Position numbers and translations under genes: made by a program. Below the pieces are notes generated by a model that saw only the letters and a list, made by a program, of their open reading frames with translations, ran no database searches and was not told where the DNA came from. From NCBI GenBank assembly GCA_947599925.1, contig CANQFT010000011.1, positions 1 to 58,062 of the forward strand: a stretch of DNA of 58,062 nt. Direction: 5' to 3'. The DNA comes from an uncultured Oscillospiraceae bacterium. Its GTDB lineage: Bacteria; Bacillota; Clostridia; Oscillospirales; Oscillospiraceae. Positions 7,023 to 14,900 of the stretch are shown one piece after another (the first letter of the stretch is position 1; each line of letters starts with the position of its first letter).

Positions 7023-8642
7023 TCACGCGGGCAGAAGCCCCATGGTGGACAGGGCGGACCAGAGGTCGTAGGCCGCCTCTTCCCGCGTGGTCACCGCCCT
7101 GGGGTCGATGTCCACCGCCGGGGCGTGCCACGCCCCGTCCAACAGCCACGCGCTCGTCACCGCCCAGTCGTCGTAGGCGGCGTACTGGCCGGAGGCCAGG
7201 TCCTCCGCGTCAGGCCCCAGCGCCATGGCGCTGGCGCTGGTCGCGTTGACGCCGGCCACGATCCGGGCCAGAACGGTCATAAACTGCTGGTGGGTGATGG
7301 GGTCGTTGGGGTGGAACAGCCCGTCGCCATACCCGTTGACGATGCCCAGGGCGCTCAGCGTGGTGACGTAGGGCGTGTACCAGGCGTCCGCGGGGGTGTC
7401 GGCAAAGGCGGGGGCGGCGGCGGACTGGGGAAAGTGCATGGCCTGGGCCAGCAGGGCGCACAGCGACGCCCGGTCCAGGCCCTCCGCGGGCCTGAAATTC
7501 CCCGTCCCATCGCCCTGGACGATGCCGTAAGTCCGCAGGGCGAGGATGGCGTCGGCATAGGGGCTGTTCTCCACGTCGGCAAAGGTCCGGGGCTCCAGGG
7601 CGATGCCCTGCCCGGCGGCCACATCCGCGGGAGAGGTCTCCCGCCAGTGGTCCTCGCCGCCGTAGCCCACATAGAGCAGCGCCTGGGGCGGCAACGCCTC
7701 CAGCAGCGCCTTCAGCGCCGCCTTGTCCGCGGTTTTCAGCTCCACATACCACCGCCAGCGGGCCAGATGGAGCCGGAGGTATCCCGCCGTATCCCCGCTG
7801 GGTGCCTGGGCACACAGCAGCCGGGCCACGGCCTCGGCCTGGCCGGGCTCCACCGCCAGATGGGGCAGAACGCCCATCATATTGGGGCTGGCCAGATTGT
7901 CGGAAAAGGCCTTCTCCGTGGTCAACAGCAGGGCCGAGCCGTCGGCAAAGGCCCCGCCGTAGGTGGCGTTTGTCTGGTCAAAGGCGCTCTGGGCCACGCC
8001 CTTGCCATAGGTCCGGCTGCCGATGACAAGGCCCGCCTGCCTGTCTCGGATGCCGCCGGCGTAGAGCTCGGCGGCGGAGGCGGTGGCGCCGTCCACCAGC
8101 ACGATGGCCGGGTGTATGGTCAGCTTGCTGTGGTCGCTCTTGGCGGAGTAGAGCGTGCCCGCTCTGTCCCGCAGATAGATGAGCTCGCCCCCTCCGGCAA
8201 AGACGCTCAGAGCGTCCGCCGTGGCCCGCAGTTCCCCGCCGGGACAGCCCCGCAGGTCCACGATCCAGTGCTCCACGGCCCTGTTCTCCGTCACGCTCCG
8301 GGCCATGCGGTCATAGGTCTCGCTCCCAAAGCTGTGGACCCGCATCGTGCCCACGCCGCCGCTGACCGAGGTCTCCACCGCGCTCCCCGCGCCTCCGGGC
8401 TGGTCCACAGCGGACTGAAAGGCGGCGTAGGCCTGGGCGGTGTAATACCGGCTGAAGGGATCGCCCAGGGCCTCCAGCATCCCCTCCACCGTGGTCTGGT
8501 CCCATACCTGCTCCGGGACTTGCCCCACATATTCGTTTCGCAAAATGGTCCCCAGCTCGTCCGGGGTCAGGGCCATGGCCGAGGCAGTCAGCATCAGGGC
8601 GCTCAGGCCAAGGGCGGCAAGGCGGCGCGAAAATTTCCTCAT
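7023..8642 (-). CDS. Secreted S41-family C-terminal processing peptidase with SLH domains, no PDZ
   Basis: The start at 8642 is chosen for its AGGGGAG site and the signal peptide that follows (MRKFSRRLAALGLSAL..ASAMA); it gives 539 residues. The S41 core is short but complete: DPFSRYY, VDLRGCPGG, VDGATASAAE with nucleophile Ser189 and GSRTYGKG with general-base Lys214. The PDZ domain that normally sits between the FSRYY segment and the core is absent; only about 25 residues separate them. From about residue 365 come S-layer-homology-type repeats (FADVENSPYADAI..GDGTGNFRPAE, FADTPADAWYTPYV..GDGLFHPNDPIT, then a degenerate third), which would hold the enzyme on the cell wall. A TATAAT promoter lies upstream. 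Confidence 0.88.
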   Translation of the reverse strand: MRKFSRRLAALGLSALMLTASAMALTPDELGTILRNEYVGQVPEQVWDQTTVEGMLEALGDPFSRYYTAQAYAAFQSAVDQPGGAGSAVETSVSGGVGTMRVHSFGSETYDRMARSVTENRAVEHWIVDLRGCPGGELRATADALSVFAGGGELIYLRDRAGTLYSAKSDHSKLTIHPAIVLVDGATASAAELYAGGIRDRQAGLVIGSRTYGKGVAQSAFDQTNATYGGAFADGSALLLTTEKAFSDNLASPNMMGVLPHLAVEPGQAEAVARLLCAQAPSGDTAGYLRLHLARWRWYVELKTADKAALKALLEALPPQALLYVGYGGEDHWRETSPADVAAGQGIALEPRTFADVENSPYADAILALRTYGIVQGDGTGNFRPAEGLDRASLCALLAQAMHFPQSAAAPAFADTPADAWYTPYVTTLSALGIVNGYGDGLFHPNDPITHQQFMTVLARIVAGVNATSASAMALGPDAEDLASGQYAAYDDWAVTSAWLLDGAWHAPAVDIDPRAVTTREEAAYDLWSALSTMGLLPA

Positions 8643-8705
8643 GGGTACTCCCCTTTTCCTCGTGATCTCAAACTGTTCAGACGAAAACCGGTCCCGATGG
8701 TTCCC

Positions 8706-8733
8706 ATTATACCTGAAAACCAAAAATATGCAA
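8706..8733 (-). promoter_or_regulatory. Vegetative promoter of the S41/SLH peptidase gene
   Basis: On the minus strand, TTGCAT (8733-8728) and TATAAT (8711-8706) are separated by 16 bases. Transcription would start about 55 bases before the ATG at 8642. The promoter is bordered upstream by the dispersed repeat at 8746. Confidence 0.7.
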
Positions 8734-8745
8734 GAGAGGGCACAT

Positions 8746-8899
8746 TGAGACTGTCAAAGGAGCCTCGCAGAGTTTCACGCCGCCAGGCGCGAAAGACACA
8801 TAAAAAATTTTTTCCGGCGGCGTGTACGTCGGAAAAAATACATCTCGGCCCGCAAACGTGCGACCCGGCCGCTCTGTGGCCGGGTCGTGCGCTGCGGCG
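8746..8899. repeat. Dispersed intergenic repeat, copy A
   Basis: The segment begins TGAGACTGTCAAAGGAGC and continues through a CGCCAGGCGCGAAAG hairpin, an A6T6 tract, a TTTTTTCCGGCG..CGTCGGAAAAAA stem and CCCGGCC..GGCCGGG. Bases 8761-8880 match 57942-58062 almost base for base across 120 positions, and its left end matches 51507-51565. No ORF crosses it. It lies between a gene end and the next promoter, like other REP- or MITE-type intergenic elements. With the neighbouring terminator and promoter it accounts for the gap 8643-8949. Confidence 0.7.
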
Positions 8900-8905
8900 G
8901 GCCGC

Positions 8906-8947
8906 AAAAAAATCGTCAAAGAAGCGGCCTCGCCGCTTCTTTGACGA
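8906..8947 (-). terminator. Rho-independent terminator of the HAD hydrolase gene
   Basis: A perfect 16-bp stem TCGTCAAAGAAGCGGC / GCCGCTTCTTTGACGA with loop CTC (8913-8947) is followed on the minus strand by seven T (8912-8906). The stem sequence GTCAAAGAAGCGGC recurs at 44917 and 51511, linking this terminator to the dispersed repeat family. Confidence 0.85.
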
Positions 8948-8949
8948 CT

Positions 8950-9768
8950 TCAGTATTTCCTGTCCAGATCGTCGATAAGCTGGGCGATGGCGCCCTCCTC
9001 ACAGGGGCAGAGGAGGCGCGCGCCCCAGTCCTTCACCGCCTGGGCGCAGTTTTCCGGCGCGTAGCCCACGGCGGCCACGGCCAGCATGGGGATGTCGTTT
9101 TGGTTGTCCCCGGCGCAGTAGATATGCGCGCGGTCGATGCCCAGCCGCCGGGCCAGTTCCAGCACCATGCCGCCCTTGGTGGCGCCCTTGGCGGTGAGTT
9201 CCAGCATATGAAAGTTGGAGAAGATGGCCTCGTACCGGTCCCCGTGCCGGGCCAGCAGGTCGGCCTGGGCCCTCAGCAGGATGGGGTTTTCCTGGTGCAA
9301 GATGGCCTTGCCCCAGGGCTGGGGCATCTGGGCGATGGGGCACTCCGTGGCCCCGATGCCCGCCTTCTCCAGATGGTACCAGGTCCAGCGGTTGGGATTC
9401 CAGATGTAGGCGTCCTCCCCGTGATAGGCCTCCAGCCCCACCTCCGGCACCCGCCGGACCAGGTCCAGCAGATCCCCGGCGATGGTGGTGGGGACGGTCC
9501 GCTCCACCAGCATCTTCCCGGCGGCGAAGTCGTAGAGCTGGGCGCCGTTGGAGAGGATGACCGGGGCGTTCACCGGCGCCAGCGGCAGTTTGGGCGCGAA
9601 AGTGGTATACGCCCGGCCGGTGGCCACGGTAAAGATCCCGCCCTCCGACCGGAAGCGCTCCACCGCTTCCAGATTCGCCCGCGGCAGCGCGCCGTTTTCA
9701 GGGAAGTAGGTGTCGTCAAAGTCCGTCACCAGCAAAACGCCGTCAAACTTGCCCAGGGCCATACGCAT
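8950..9768 (-). CDS. HAD-superfamily (Cof/IIB-type) hydrolase
   Basis: The 272-residue protein has the Cof-like layout: motif I VTDFDDTYFPENG with the nucleophile Asp near residue 16, VATGRAYTTF (motif II region), a long cap domain, then GGMVLELARRLGI and motif IV CAGDNQNDIPML, where two acidic residues hold magnesium. Such enzymes remove phosphate from sugar phosphates, nucleotides or flavin intermediates; the substrate is not predictable here. An ATG two codons further on (9762) fits the AAGGAT site slightly better, so the start is uncertain by six bases. It is six bases downstream of thiT and probably shares its TPP-controlled transcript. Confidence 0.88.
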   Translation of the reverse strand: MRMALGKFDGVLLVTDFDDTYFPENGALPRANLEAVERFRSEGGIFTVATGRAYTTFAPKLPLAPVNAPVILSNGAQLYDFAAGKMLVERTVPTTIAGDLLDLVRRVPEVGLEAYHGEDAYIWNPNRWTWYHLEKAGIGATECPIAQMPQPWGKAILHQENPILLRAQADLLARHGDRYEAIFSNFHMLELTAKGATKGGMVLELARRLGIDRAHIYCAGDNQNDIPMLAVAAVGYAPENCAQAVKDWGARLLCPCEEGAIAQLIDDLDRKY

Positions 9769-9774
9769 CCATCC

Positions 9775-10350
9775 TTAGTTTTGTTTCGCGAGAATTTGCC
9801 GGCGCACCGCCGGGATGCTCTGCAACACGCCCAGCGCCACCAGATCCACGGCCAGCACCAGCAGACAAAATACGCCGTTGAAGAGGGCGGAGTACACCCA
9901 GGGGTTGGTCATGGGCAGACCCAGGAAGGACTCCGGCATATACTCATACCACAGCAGCGCGCCGGAGAGGGTCAGGCTCAGCCAGCGGCCAGGGGTGGCG
10001 ATCAGCGTGCCCCACAGCCAGCCCAGACGCTTGCCGGAGGCGAAGCCGCAGGGGAAGACCAGGGTGTACGCCACCACGTAGTCCAGCAGCATGGACTGCC
10101 AGGTTATGGCGATCCCGCCGCCCAGGAAGTACTGTAACACGCCGTTGACAAGGCAGCACAGCAGGCTCCACTTGGGGCCCCAGCGCAGACAGTAGATCAG
10201 GATCGGCAGCAGGGAGAGGTCGATGGAGCCGCCCTGTGGGAAGCGATAGAAGGGCGGAACGAAGTTGTCCAGCACGTAGGACAGCGCCAGCATCAGGCCG
10301 GCCTCGATGAGCGCGCGCAGGATCAGGTGAGAGCGTTGGTTGGTTTCCAT
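9775..10350 (-). CDS. thiT: Energy-coupled thiamine transporter S component
   Basis: The product is 191 residues with about six membrane helices, typical of ThiT, the thiamine-binding S component of ECF transporters. Recognisable stretches are VPPFYRFPQGGSIDLSLLPI, RWGPKWSLLCCLVNGVLQYF and MTNPWVYSALFNGVF, the last being near the conserved Asn/Trp thiamine pocket. The start at 10350 follows a GGAGG site; upstream in-frame codons belong to the leader RNA. A TPP riboswitch and attenuator precede the gene, confirming a thiamine link. The shared ECF A/A'/T energy-coupling subunits are not in this window. The HAD gene follows after six bases. Confidence 0.92.
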   Translation of the reverse strand: METNQRSHLILRALIEAGLMLALSYVLDNFVPPFYRFPQGGSIDLSLLPILIYCLRWGPKWSLLCCLVNGVLQYFLGGGIAITWQSMLLDYVVAYTLVFPCGFASGKRLGWLWGTLIATPGRWLSLTLSGALLWYEYMPESFLGLPMTNPWVYSALFNGVFCLLVLAVDLVALGVLQSIPAVRRQILAKQN

Positions 10351-10366
10351 GGTTTGTCGTACCTCC

Positions 10367-10407
10367 AAAATAAAATGTACCGCAGCCCAAGCAACTGGGC
10401 GTGGTAC
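10367..10407 (-). terminator. Attenuator of the TPP riboswitch before thiT
   Basis: On the minus strand GTACC..GCCCA and TGGGC..GGTAC form a hairpin around loop GTTGCT, followed by ATTTTATTTT, then the GGAGG site of thiT. This is the expected expression platform: with TPP bound, the hairpin forms and transcription stops. Confidence 0.75.
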
Positions 10408-10429
10408 AAGGAACGACAAACTATGTCGA

Positions 10430-10532
10430 AGCACTCGCTACGCCGGCATTACCCGGATCAGCTCAGAAGGGACCGGAGAGGGCGCTACCTCTCGCATCAC
10501 AGCCGGACTTGCGTCCAGCGCCCCTGTGTTCA
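10430..10532 (-). promoter_or_regulatory. TPP (THI-box) riboswitch aptamer
   Basis: The minus strand carries the THI-box signature in order: ACACAGGGGCGC, then GGCTGTGATGCGAGAGG, then CTGAGCTGATCCGGGTAATG followed by CCGGCGTAGCGAG. This matches the conserved CUGAGA-like and ACCUGAUCUGGAUAAUGCCAGCGUAGGGA elements with GC-rich stems. It lies between a TTGACC/TATAAT promoter and thiT. Ligand binding should repress transcription through the attenuator downstream. Confidence 0.93.
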
Positions 10533-10553
10533 GTTGCGCTGCGGTCAAGAGGG

Positions 10554-10582
10554 ATTATACCACCCTTTCCCCGCCCGGTCAA
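10554..10582 (-). promoter_or_regulatory. Promoter of the TPP riboswitch-thiT-HAD unit
   Basis: TTGACC (10582-10577) and TATAAT (10559-10554) on the minus strand are separated by exactly 17 bases. The -35 box overlaps the stop codon of the upstream histidine kinase gene. Confidence 0.85.
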
Positions 10583-11487
10583 CCCCCCGCCTCTGGCCAG
10601 ACGACACGGACGGTGAACAGCCCGCCCTCCAGCCGCGCGGAGGCGGAGCCCCCCATGCGCTCCATCAGCGCCTGGACGATGGCCAGGCCCAGGCCGGTGC
10701 TGGGACCGCTCCGGGCGGGGTCGGCGGTGTAGAACCGCTCAAAGACGCGGCGGGCCTCCTCCTCGGTCATGCCGGGGGCGCCGTTTGTAAAGGCGGCCTC
10801 CACCCCCGCCTCCGTCCGCCGGAGGCGGACGGCCAGGGGCGGCGCGCCGTGGGCCAGGGCGTTGGTCAGCAGATTGGTCACCACCCGGACCGTGGCCTTC
10901 CGGTCCCCCCACACCATGGGCAGACCGGGCTGGACCTCCACCGTGGGGTCCAGCCCCGCCCGCTCCAGCGTCTCGTAGGCCGAGGCCAGCTGGTCCTGGA
11001 CCAGCCGCGCCAGGTCCAGCCGCTCCCGCTCCAGCGTCCAGGTCCCGCCCTCCAGCCGGGACAGGTCGTAGAAGGCGGTGATGAGGGTCCGCAGGGTCAG
11101 GGCCCGGCCCTGGACCACCGCCAGGTATTCCCGGCGCCGGTCGGGGGTCAGGCCGTCGTCCTCCAACAGCTGCAAATAGCCCAGGATGGAGGTCAAGGGG
11201 GTCCGCAGGTCGTGGGACACGTCGGCGATCTGGCGGCGCAGGTCCTCCTCCAGCCGGTGGTATTCGTCCCGCTCGGCCTGGCGGCGCTCCAAAATGTCGT
11301 TGACCCGCGCCAAGAGCGTCTCGGCGGCGGCGTTGGGGCAGGGCAGTTCCAACCGGCGGGCGGAGGGGGCGTCCATCTGCTCCTCCAACCGCCGTCCGGC
11401 CCGCGCCAGGCCCCGGTCCAAAACGGCCAAATACCCCGCCAGCGCGGCGCAGACCAGCGCCAGCGCGACGATCACGGCGATCCCCAT
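10579..11487 (-). CDS. Two-component sensor histidine kinase
   Basis: The protein has 302 residues from the ATG at 11487, preceded by GGGGAGG; upstream in-frame sequence overlaps the permease gene and is not coding. One N-terminal membrane helix (residues 2-22) leads to a short linker, then a HisKA domain with ADVSHDLRTPLTSILGYL (phospho-His about 92). The HATPase domain carries VVTNLLTNALAHG (N box) and GPSTGLGLAIVQALMERMGG (G box). With almost no extracellular part, it resembles intramembrane-sensing kinases that monitor a partner ABC transporter. Its regulator lies three genes upstream, separated by the ABC pair, so the four form one module. Confidence 0.92.
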   Translation of the reverse strand: MGIAVIVALALVCAALAGYLAVLDRGLARAGRRLEEQMDAPSARRLELPCPNAAAETLLARVNDILERRQAERDEYHRLEEDLRRQIADVSHDLRTPLTSILGYLQLLEDDGLTPDRRREYLAVVQGRALTLRTLITAFYDLSRLEGGTWTLERERLDLARLVQDQLASAYETLERAGLDPTVEVQPGLPMVWGDRKATVRVVTNLLTNALAHGAPPLAVRLRRTEAGVEAAFTNGAPGMTEEEARRVFERFYTADPARSGPSTGLGLAIVQALMERMGGSASARLEGGLFTVRVVWPEAGG

Positions 11488-11500
11488 ACCCGGCCTCCCC

Positions 11501-12283
11501 TCAGTTGATCTCCTTGCGGCGGAAGCGCCACAGCCCCAGGGCGGTGGAGACTGCCAGCCAGACCCCGCCCACCAGGCACATCCAGCCCAGCCACGGGGCA
11601 AATCCCTCCTGCAAATAGCGGTTGGTATCGGTCAGCATATTGGCGGGCATCCACTCCGAGACCTCTATCATCCACTTCCCCGCGGGGTATCGGTAGAACA
11701 GGATCCCCACGAAGTACAGCAGATTGGGCAGACCCCAGTAGAGCCCCACGGCGGCGATGGTGTGGGCCGCCTCTCCCCGGATGAGGAAACAACAGGCGCA
11801 GATCATGCCCTGCACCCCCACCCACACCGGCAGGGCGGCCAGCAGACTCTTGCCCAGCAGGAGCATCACCGGGGCGTTGCCCGCCTCCGGCGTGGCCAGA
11901 CGGCAGGCGATGACGTAATACCCCACCATGACAAGGCACATCAGCACCGAGGCCGTCAGCTGGACGATCAGCTTGCCCAGGTAGATCCTCCACCGGGGCA
12001 GACCGAAGGCCACCTCGTTTTTCAGCGTGCCGTTTTTATACTGCCCGGCAAAGACCATCTCTCCGGCCACGATGGCGAAGTAACCCCCAAAGGAGAGGGC
12101 CTGGGGGACCACGGAGAGGACGCAGTCCTCAAAGCAGAGCCGGCCGCCGCTGGCGTTGGCCATGTAGAATCCCAACACCAGCAAGCTCTCCAGCGCCAGG
12201 ACCACGCCCAGGAAGATCCAGTACCCCTTCCGATGGGCCAGCTTGTAGAGCTCCGCACGGATGTAGTTAAGCATTCTGCCCAC
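11501..12283 (-). CDS. ABC-2-type transporter permease
   Basis: This 260-residue protein has about six membrane segments: a first helix near 20-40 (GYWIFLGVVLALESLLVLGF), others near 60, 105-125, 145-175, and a last pair around 215-245 before a basic tail RRKEIN. It contains the ABC-2 phrase FAGQYKNGTLKNEVAFGLPR. It partners with the ATPase just upstream, whose 3' end it overlaps by 17 bases, and precedes the histidine kinase by 13 bases. Small exporters of this kind next to a two-component system often give resistance to antimicrobial peptides or lantibiotics; that function is inferred. Confidence 0.85.
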   Translation of the reverse strand: MGRMLNYIRAELYKLAHRKGYWIFLGVVLALESLLVLGFYMANASGGRLCFEDCVLSVVPQALSFGGYFAIVAGEMVFAGQYKNGTLKNEVAFGLPRWRIYLGKLIVQLTASVLMCLVMVGYYVIACRLATPEAGNAPVMLLLGKSLLAALPVWVGVQGMICACCFLIRGEAAHTIAAVGLYWGLPNLLYFVGILFYRYPAGKWMIEVSEWMPANMLTDTNRYLQEGFAPWLGWMCLVGGVWLAVSTALGLWRFRRKEIN

Positions 12284-13187
12284 CTCCGATCAGATCCAGG
12301 AAGTAGGTCTCCAGGTCGCTGCCCCGGCGCTCCATGCTCTGGAGAAACACGCCCTCCTCCGCCAAGGCCTGGGACACCACCTGAGGGCAGTCCAGGTGGT
12401 CGTAGAGCTCCAAAGTGTTGTCGGGCAAAACCTTGAAAGCGTCGGTGCCCAGCTTGATGTGGAAGATCACCGACGCCTTGGCCGCGTCGTCCACCTGAAG
12501 GCGGAGGCAGACCTGGCACCGCTCCCGCAACGCCTGGGCGGTGATCTCCTCCAGCAGTCTGCCCCGCTCCAAAAAGCCGTAACAGGTGGCCACGGCGGAG
12601 AGTTCGGAGAGGACGTGGCTGGAAATGAGGATGGTGGTCTGCCGCTCCTGGTTCAGCCGCCGGAACAGCGCCCGAAACTGGGCCACTCCCTCCGGGTCCA
12701 GGCCGTTGATGGGCTCGTCCAACAGCAAAAACTCCGGGCGGCTCATCAGGGCCAGCGCCAGGCCCAAGCGCTGTTTCATGCCCAGAGAGAAGTTCTTGAA
12801 CTTCTTGGAGCCGGTGTCGGTGAGCTCCACCAGTTCCAGCGCCTCCTCCACCGCGTCCTGGCCGGGGATGCCCCGCTGGATGCGGTAGTATTCCAGATTC
12901 TCCCTGGCCCCCAAAAAGGGGGAGAAAGACGGGGCCTCCAAGATCACCCCCGTCCGAGCCCGCTCCCGGCGCAGGTCCGCCCCCGTCTTGCCAAAGAGGC
13001 AGATGGAGCCGGAGGTGGGCACGCTCTGGCCGGACACCAGGCGCAAAAGGGTGCTCTTGCCCGCGCCGTTTCGCCCGATGAGGCCGTAGATCTCCCCGCG
13101 CCGGACGGTGAGGTCCACCCCGTCCAGGGCCAGGGCGCGGCCGTAGGCGCGGGTGAGGCCGTGGGTGGAGAGTACAATGTCGTCCAT
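12267..13187 (-). CDS. ABC transporter ATP-binding protein (bacitracin/lantibiotic-resistance type)
   Basis: The start at 13187 is preceded by AAAGGAAGG and gives 306 residues; an in-frame extension upstream lacks a ribosome site. Walker A is GRNGAGKST (38-46), the signature NFSLGMKQRLG lies near 130 and Walker B LLLDEPINGLDP near 155, followed by the switch His in ISSHVLSELS. A C-terminal domain of about 90 residues (QVCLRLQVDDAAKASVIF onward) is typical of the CcmA/BcrA subgroup. It overlaps the permease gene, so the two are translationally coupled. Export of a toxic peptide or envelope-active compound under control of the flanking regulator and kinase is the likely role. Confidence 0.9.
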   Translation of the reverse strand: MDDIVLSTHGLTRAYGRALALDGVDLTVRRGEIYGLIGRNGAGKSTLLRLVSGQSVPTSGSICLFGKTGADLRRERARTGVILEAPSFSPFLGARENLEYYRIQRGIPGQDAVEEALELVELTDTGSKKFKNFSLGMKQRLGLALALMSRPEFLLLDEPINGLDPEGVAQFRALFRRLNQERQTTILISSHVLSELSAVATCYGFLERGRLLEEITAQALRERCQVCLRLQVDDAAKASVIFHIKLGTDAFKVLPDNTLELYDHLDCPQVVSQALAEEGVFLQSMERRGSDLETYFLDLIGGGQNA

Positions 13188-13269
13188 GCTGGATCCCTTC
13201 CTTTCCTTTTGGTCGTCCAAAGCATACGCCCCGATCTTCAAATCCCCGGAAAGAAAGTGTGAAGAAAGT

Positions 13270-13974
13270 CTAAAGAGCGCCCATCTTGAAGCCCACGCCC
13301 CACACCGTCTTGACGCACTCCCGGTCCAGCCCGGCCCTGGCCAGCTTGGCTCGCAGGTTGCTGACGTGGACGTTGACGGTGTTCTCGTCTCCCATGTACG
13401 CCTCCCCCCACACGGCCTCGTAGATCTGCGCCCGTGAGAAGGCCCGCTTGGGCTGGGCCATGAGCAGGGCCAGGATGTCCAGCTCCCTGGCGGTGAGGGG
13501 GATCTCGGCGCCGTCCACGCTGGCGGCGCGGGCCTCCCGGTCCAGGCGCAGAGGCCCCCACACCAGCGCGCCCTGGGCGGCGGGGCCGGAGAAGTCCCGG
13601 CTCCGCCGCAGTTGGGCCTCTACCCGTGCCAGCACTTCCCGGTTGTCAAAGGGCTTGGGGATGAAGTCGTCCGCGCCCAGGTCCAGGGCGTTCACCCGGT
13701 CCTCCACCGCTACCTTGGCCGACAGCACCAGGATGGGCATGGTCCCTCTGCCCCGGACCCGCCGGATGAACTCCTCCCCTGAAAGGCCGGGCAGCATCAG
13801 ATCCAGCAGGATCAAATCGTAGTCGTACTTCTCCGCCCACAGCAGTCCCTCGCTGCCGGAAAAGGCGGGGCGGGCCCCATAGCCCGCCCCCTCCAGGATG
13901 GCGCACAGCAATCGGTTGATGTCCGGGTCGTCCTCCACCACCAGGATGTGGACGCCCCCGCGGGTGTCGTTCAC
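13270..13974 (-). CDS. OmpR/PhoB-family response regulator
   Basis: The start is GTG 13974, six bases after GGGGGAG; its GTG overlaps the TGA of rluD (GTGA), so translation is coupled to the housekeeping operon upstream. The 234-residue protein has a receiver domain (VHILVVEDDPDINRLL; phospho-acceptor Asp in LILLDLMLPG; conserved Lys in FIPKPFDN) and a winged-helix DNA-binding domain (LTARELDILALLM, VNVHVSNLRAKL, VKTVWGVGFKM). It is followed by an ABC transporter and the cognate histidine kinase. Likely targets are its own operon promoter or the transporter genes, through the 82-base gap before the ATPase gene. Confidence 0.92.
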   Translation of the reverse strand: MNDTRGGVHILVVEDDPDINRLLCAILEGAGYGARPAFSGSEGLLWAEKYDYDLILLDLMLPGLSGEEFIRRVRGRGTMPILVLSAKVAVEDRVNALDLGADDFIPKPFDNREVLARVEAQLRRSRDFSGPAAQGALVWGPLRLDREARAASVDGAEIPLTARELDILALLMAQPKRAFSRAQIYEAVWGEAYMGDENTVNVHVSNLRAKLARAGLDRECVKTVWGVGFKMGAL

Positions 13975-14900
13975 GCTTGCTCCCCCTCTCCTCCGCGCCG
14001 CCGGCGCAGTTTGGCCAGAACGCGGGTAAAATCGTCGGGCAGAGGGCACTCCACCGTCATCTCCCGTCCGGTAGACGGATGGACAAAGGTCAGCTCCTTG
14101 GCGTGGAGGCACTGACCCGCCAGGCCCGGATAGCCCTTGGGACTGCCGTACACCCGGTCCCCCAGCAGGGGATGGCCCAAATGGGCCATGTGGACCCGGA
14201 TCTGGTGGGTGCGGCCCGTCTCCAGGTGAAATTCCGCGTACGTATAGCCCTCCAGCCGCTCCAGGACCGCGTAGTGGGTCACCGCTTCCCGTCCGCCCGG
14301 GACCACGGCCATCCGCTTTCGCTCCTTGGGGTCACGGTCCAGGGGCGCGTCCACCGTGCCCCTGTCCTCCCGCAACTTCCCCACCACCACGCCGTGGTAC
14401 ACCCGCCGCAGGGTATGGTCCTGGAGCTGGGCGGCCAGGGCCAGGTGCGCCCTGTCGTTCTTGGCGGCGATGAGCAGGCCGGAGGTGTCCCTGTCGATGC
14501 GGTGGACGATGCCGGGCCGCAACACGCCGTTGATGCCCGAAAGGCTGCCGCCGCAGTGGTACAGCAGGGCGTTCACCACCGTCCCCGCGGGGTGCCCCGG
14601 CGCGGGGTGGACCACCATGCCCACGGGCTTGTTCACCACGATCACGTCTCCGTCTTCGTAGACCACGTCCAGAGGCAGATCCTCCGCCACGGCTTCCAGC
14701 GGCGCGGGCTCCGGGACCTCCACCTCCACCGCCGCGCCCGCGGGGAGTCGCTCGCTCTTGCCCACGGGCCTTCCTCCGCGCGAAACGGCCCCGGCCTCCA
14801 GCAGCCGCTGGGCGGCGGAGCGGGTCAGCCCCTCCACCGCGCCGGCCAGAAATATGTCTGCCCGCAGACCGGACTCAGGGACAGTCAGCGTCAGCTTCAT
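13971..14900 (-). CDS. RluD-family 23S rRNA/tRNA pseudouridine synthase
   Basis: The protein is 309 residues from the ATG at 14900, which lies inside the end of lspA (26-base overlap). An S4 RNA-binding domain occupies about residues 12-75 (RADIFLAGAVEGLTRSAAQRLLEAGAV). The catalytic domain carries the RluA-family motif GIVHRIDRDTSGLLIAAKN with the nucleophile Asp, followed by TGRTHQIRVHMAHLGHPLLG. It isomerises uridine in structured RNA. The ileS-lspA-rluD order is a common Firmicutes arrangement. Its stop overlaps the GTG of the response regulator. Target site (RluD versus RluB/C-like) cannot be fixed from sequence alone. Confidence 0.93.
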   Translation of the reverse strand: MKLTLTVPESGLRADIFLAGAVEGLTRSAAQRLLEAGAVSRGGRPVGKSERLPAGAAVEVEVPEPAPLEAVAEDLPLDVVYEDGDVIVVNKPVGMVVHPAPGHPAGTVVNALLYHCGGSLSGINGVLRPGIVHRIDRDTSGLLIAAKNDRAHLALAAQLQDHTLRRVYHGVVVGKLREDRGTVDAPLDRDPKERKRMAVVPGGREAVTHYAVLERLEGYTYAEFHLETGRTHQIRVHMAHLGHPLLGDRVYGSPKGYPGLAGQCLHAKELTFVHPSTGREMTVECPLPDDFTRVLAKLRRRRGGEGEQA

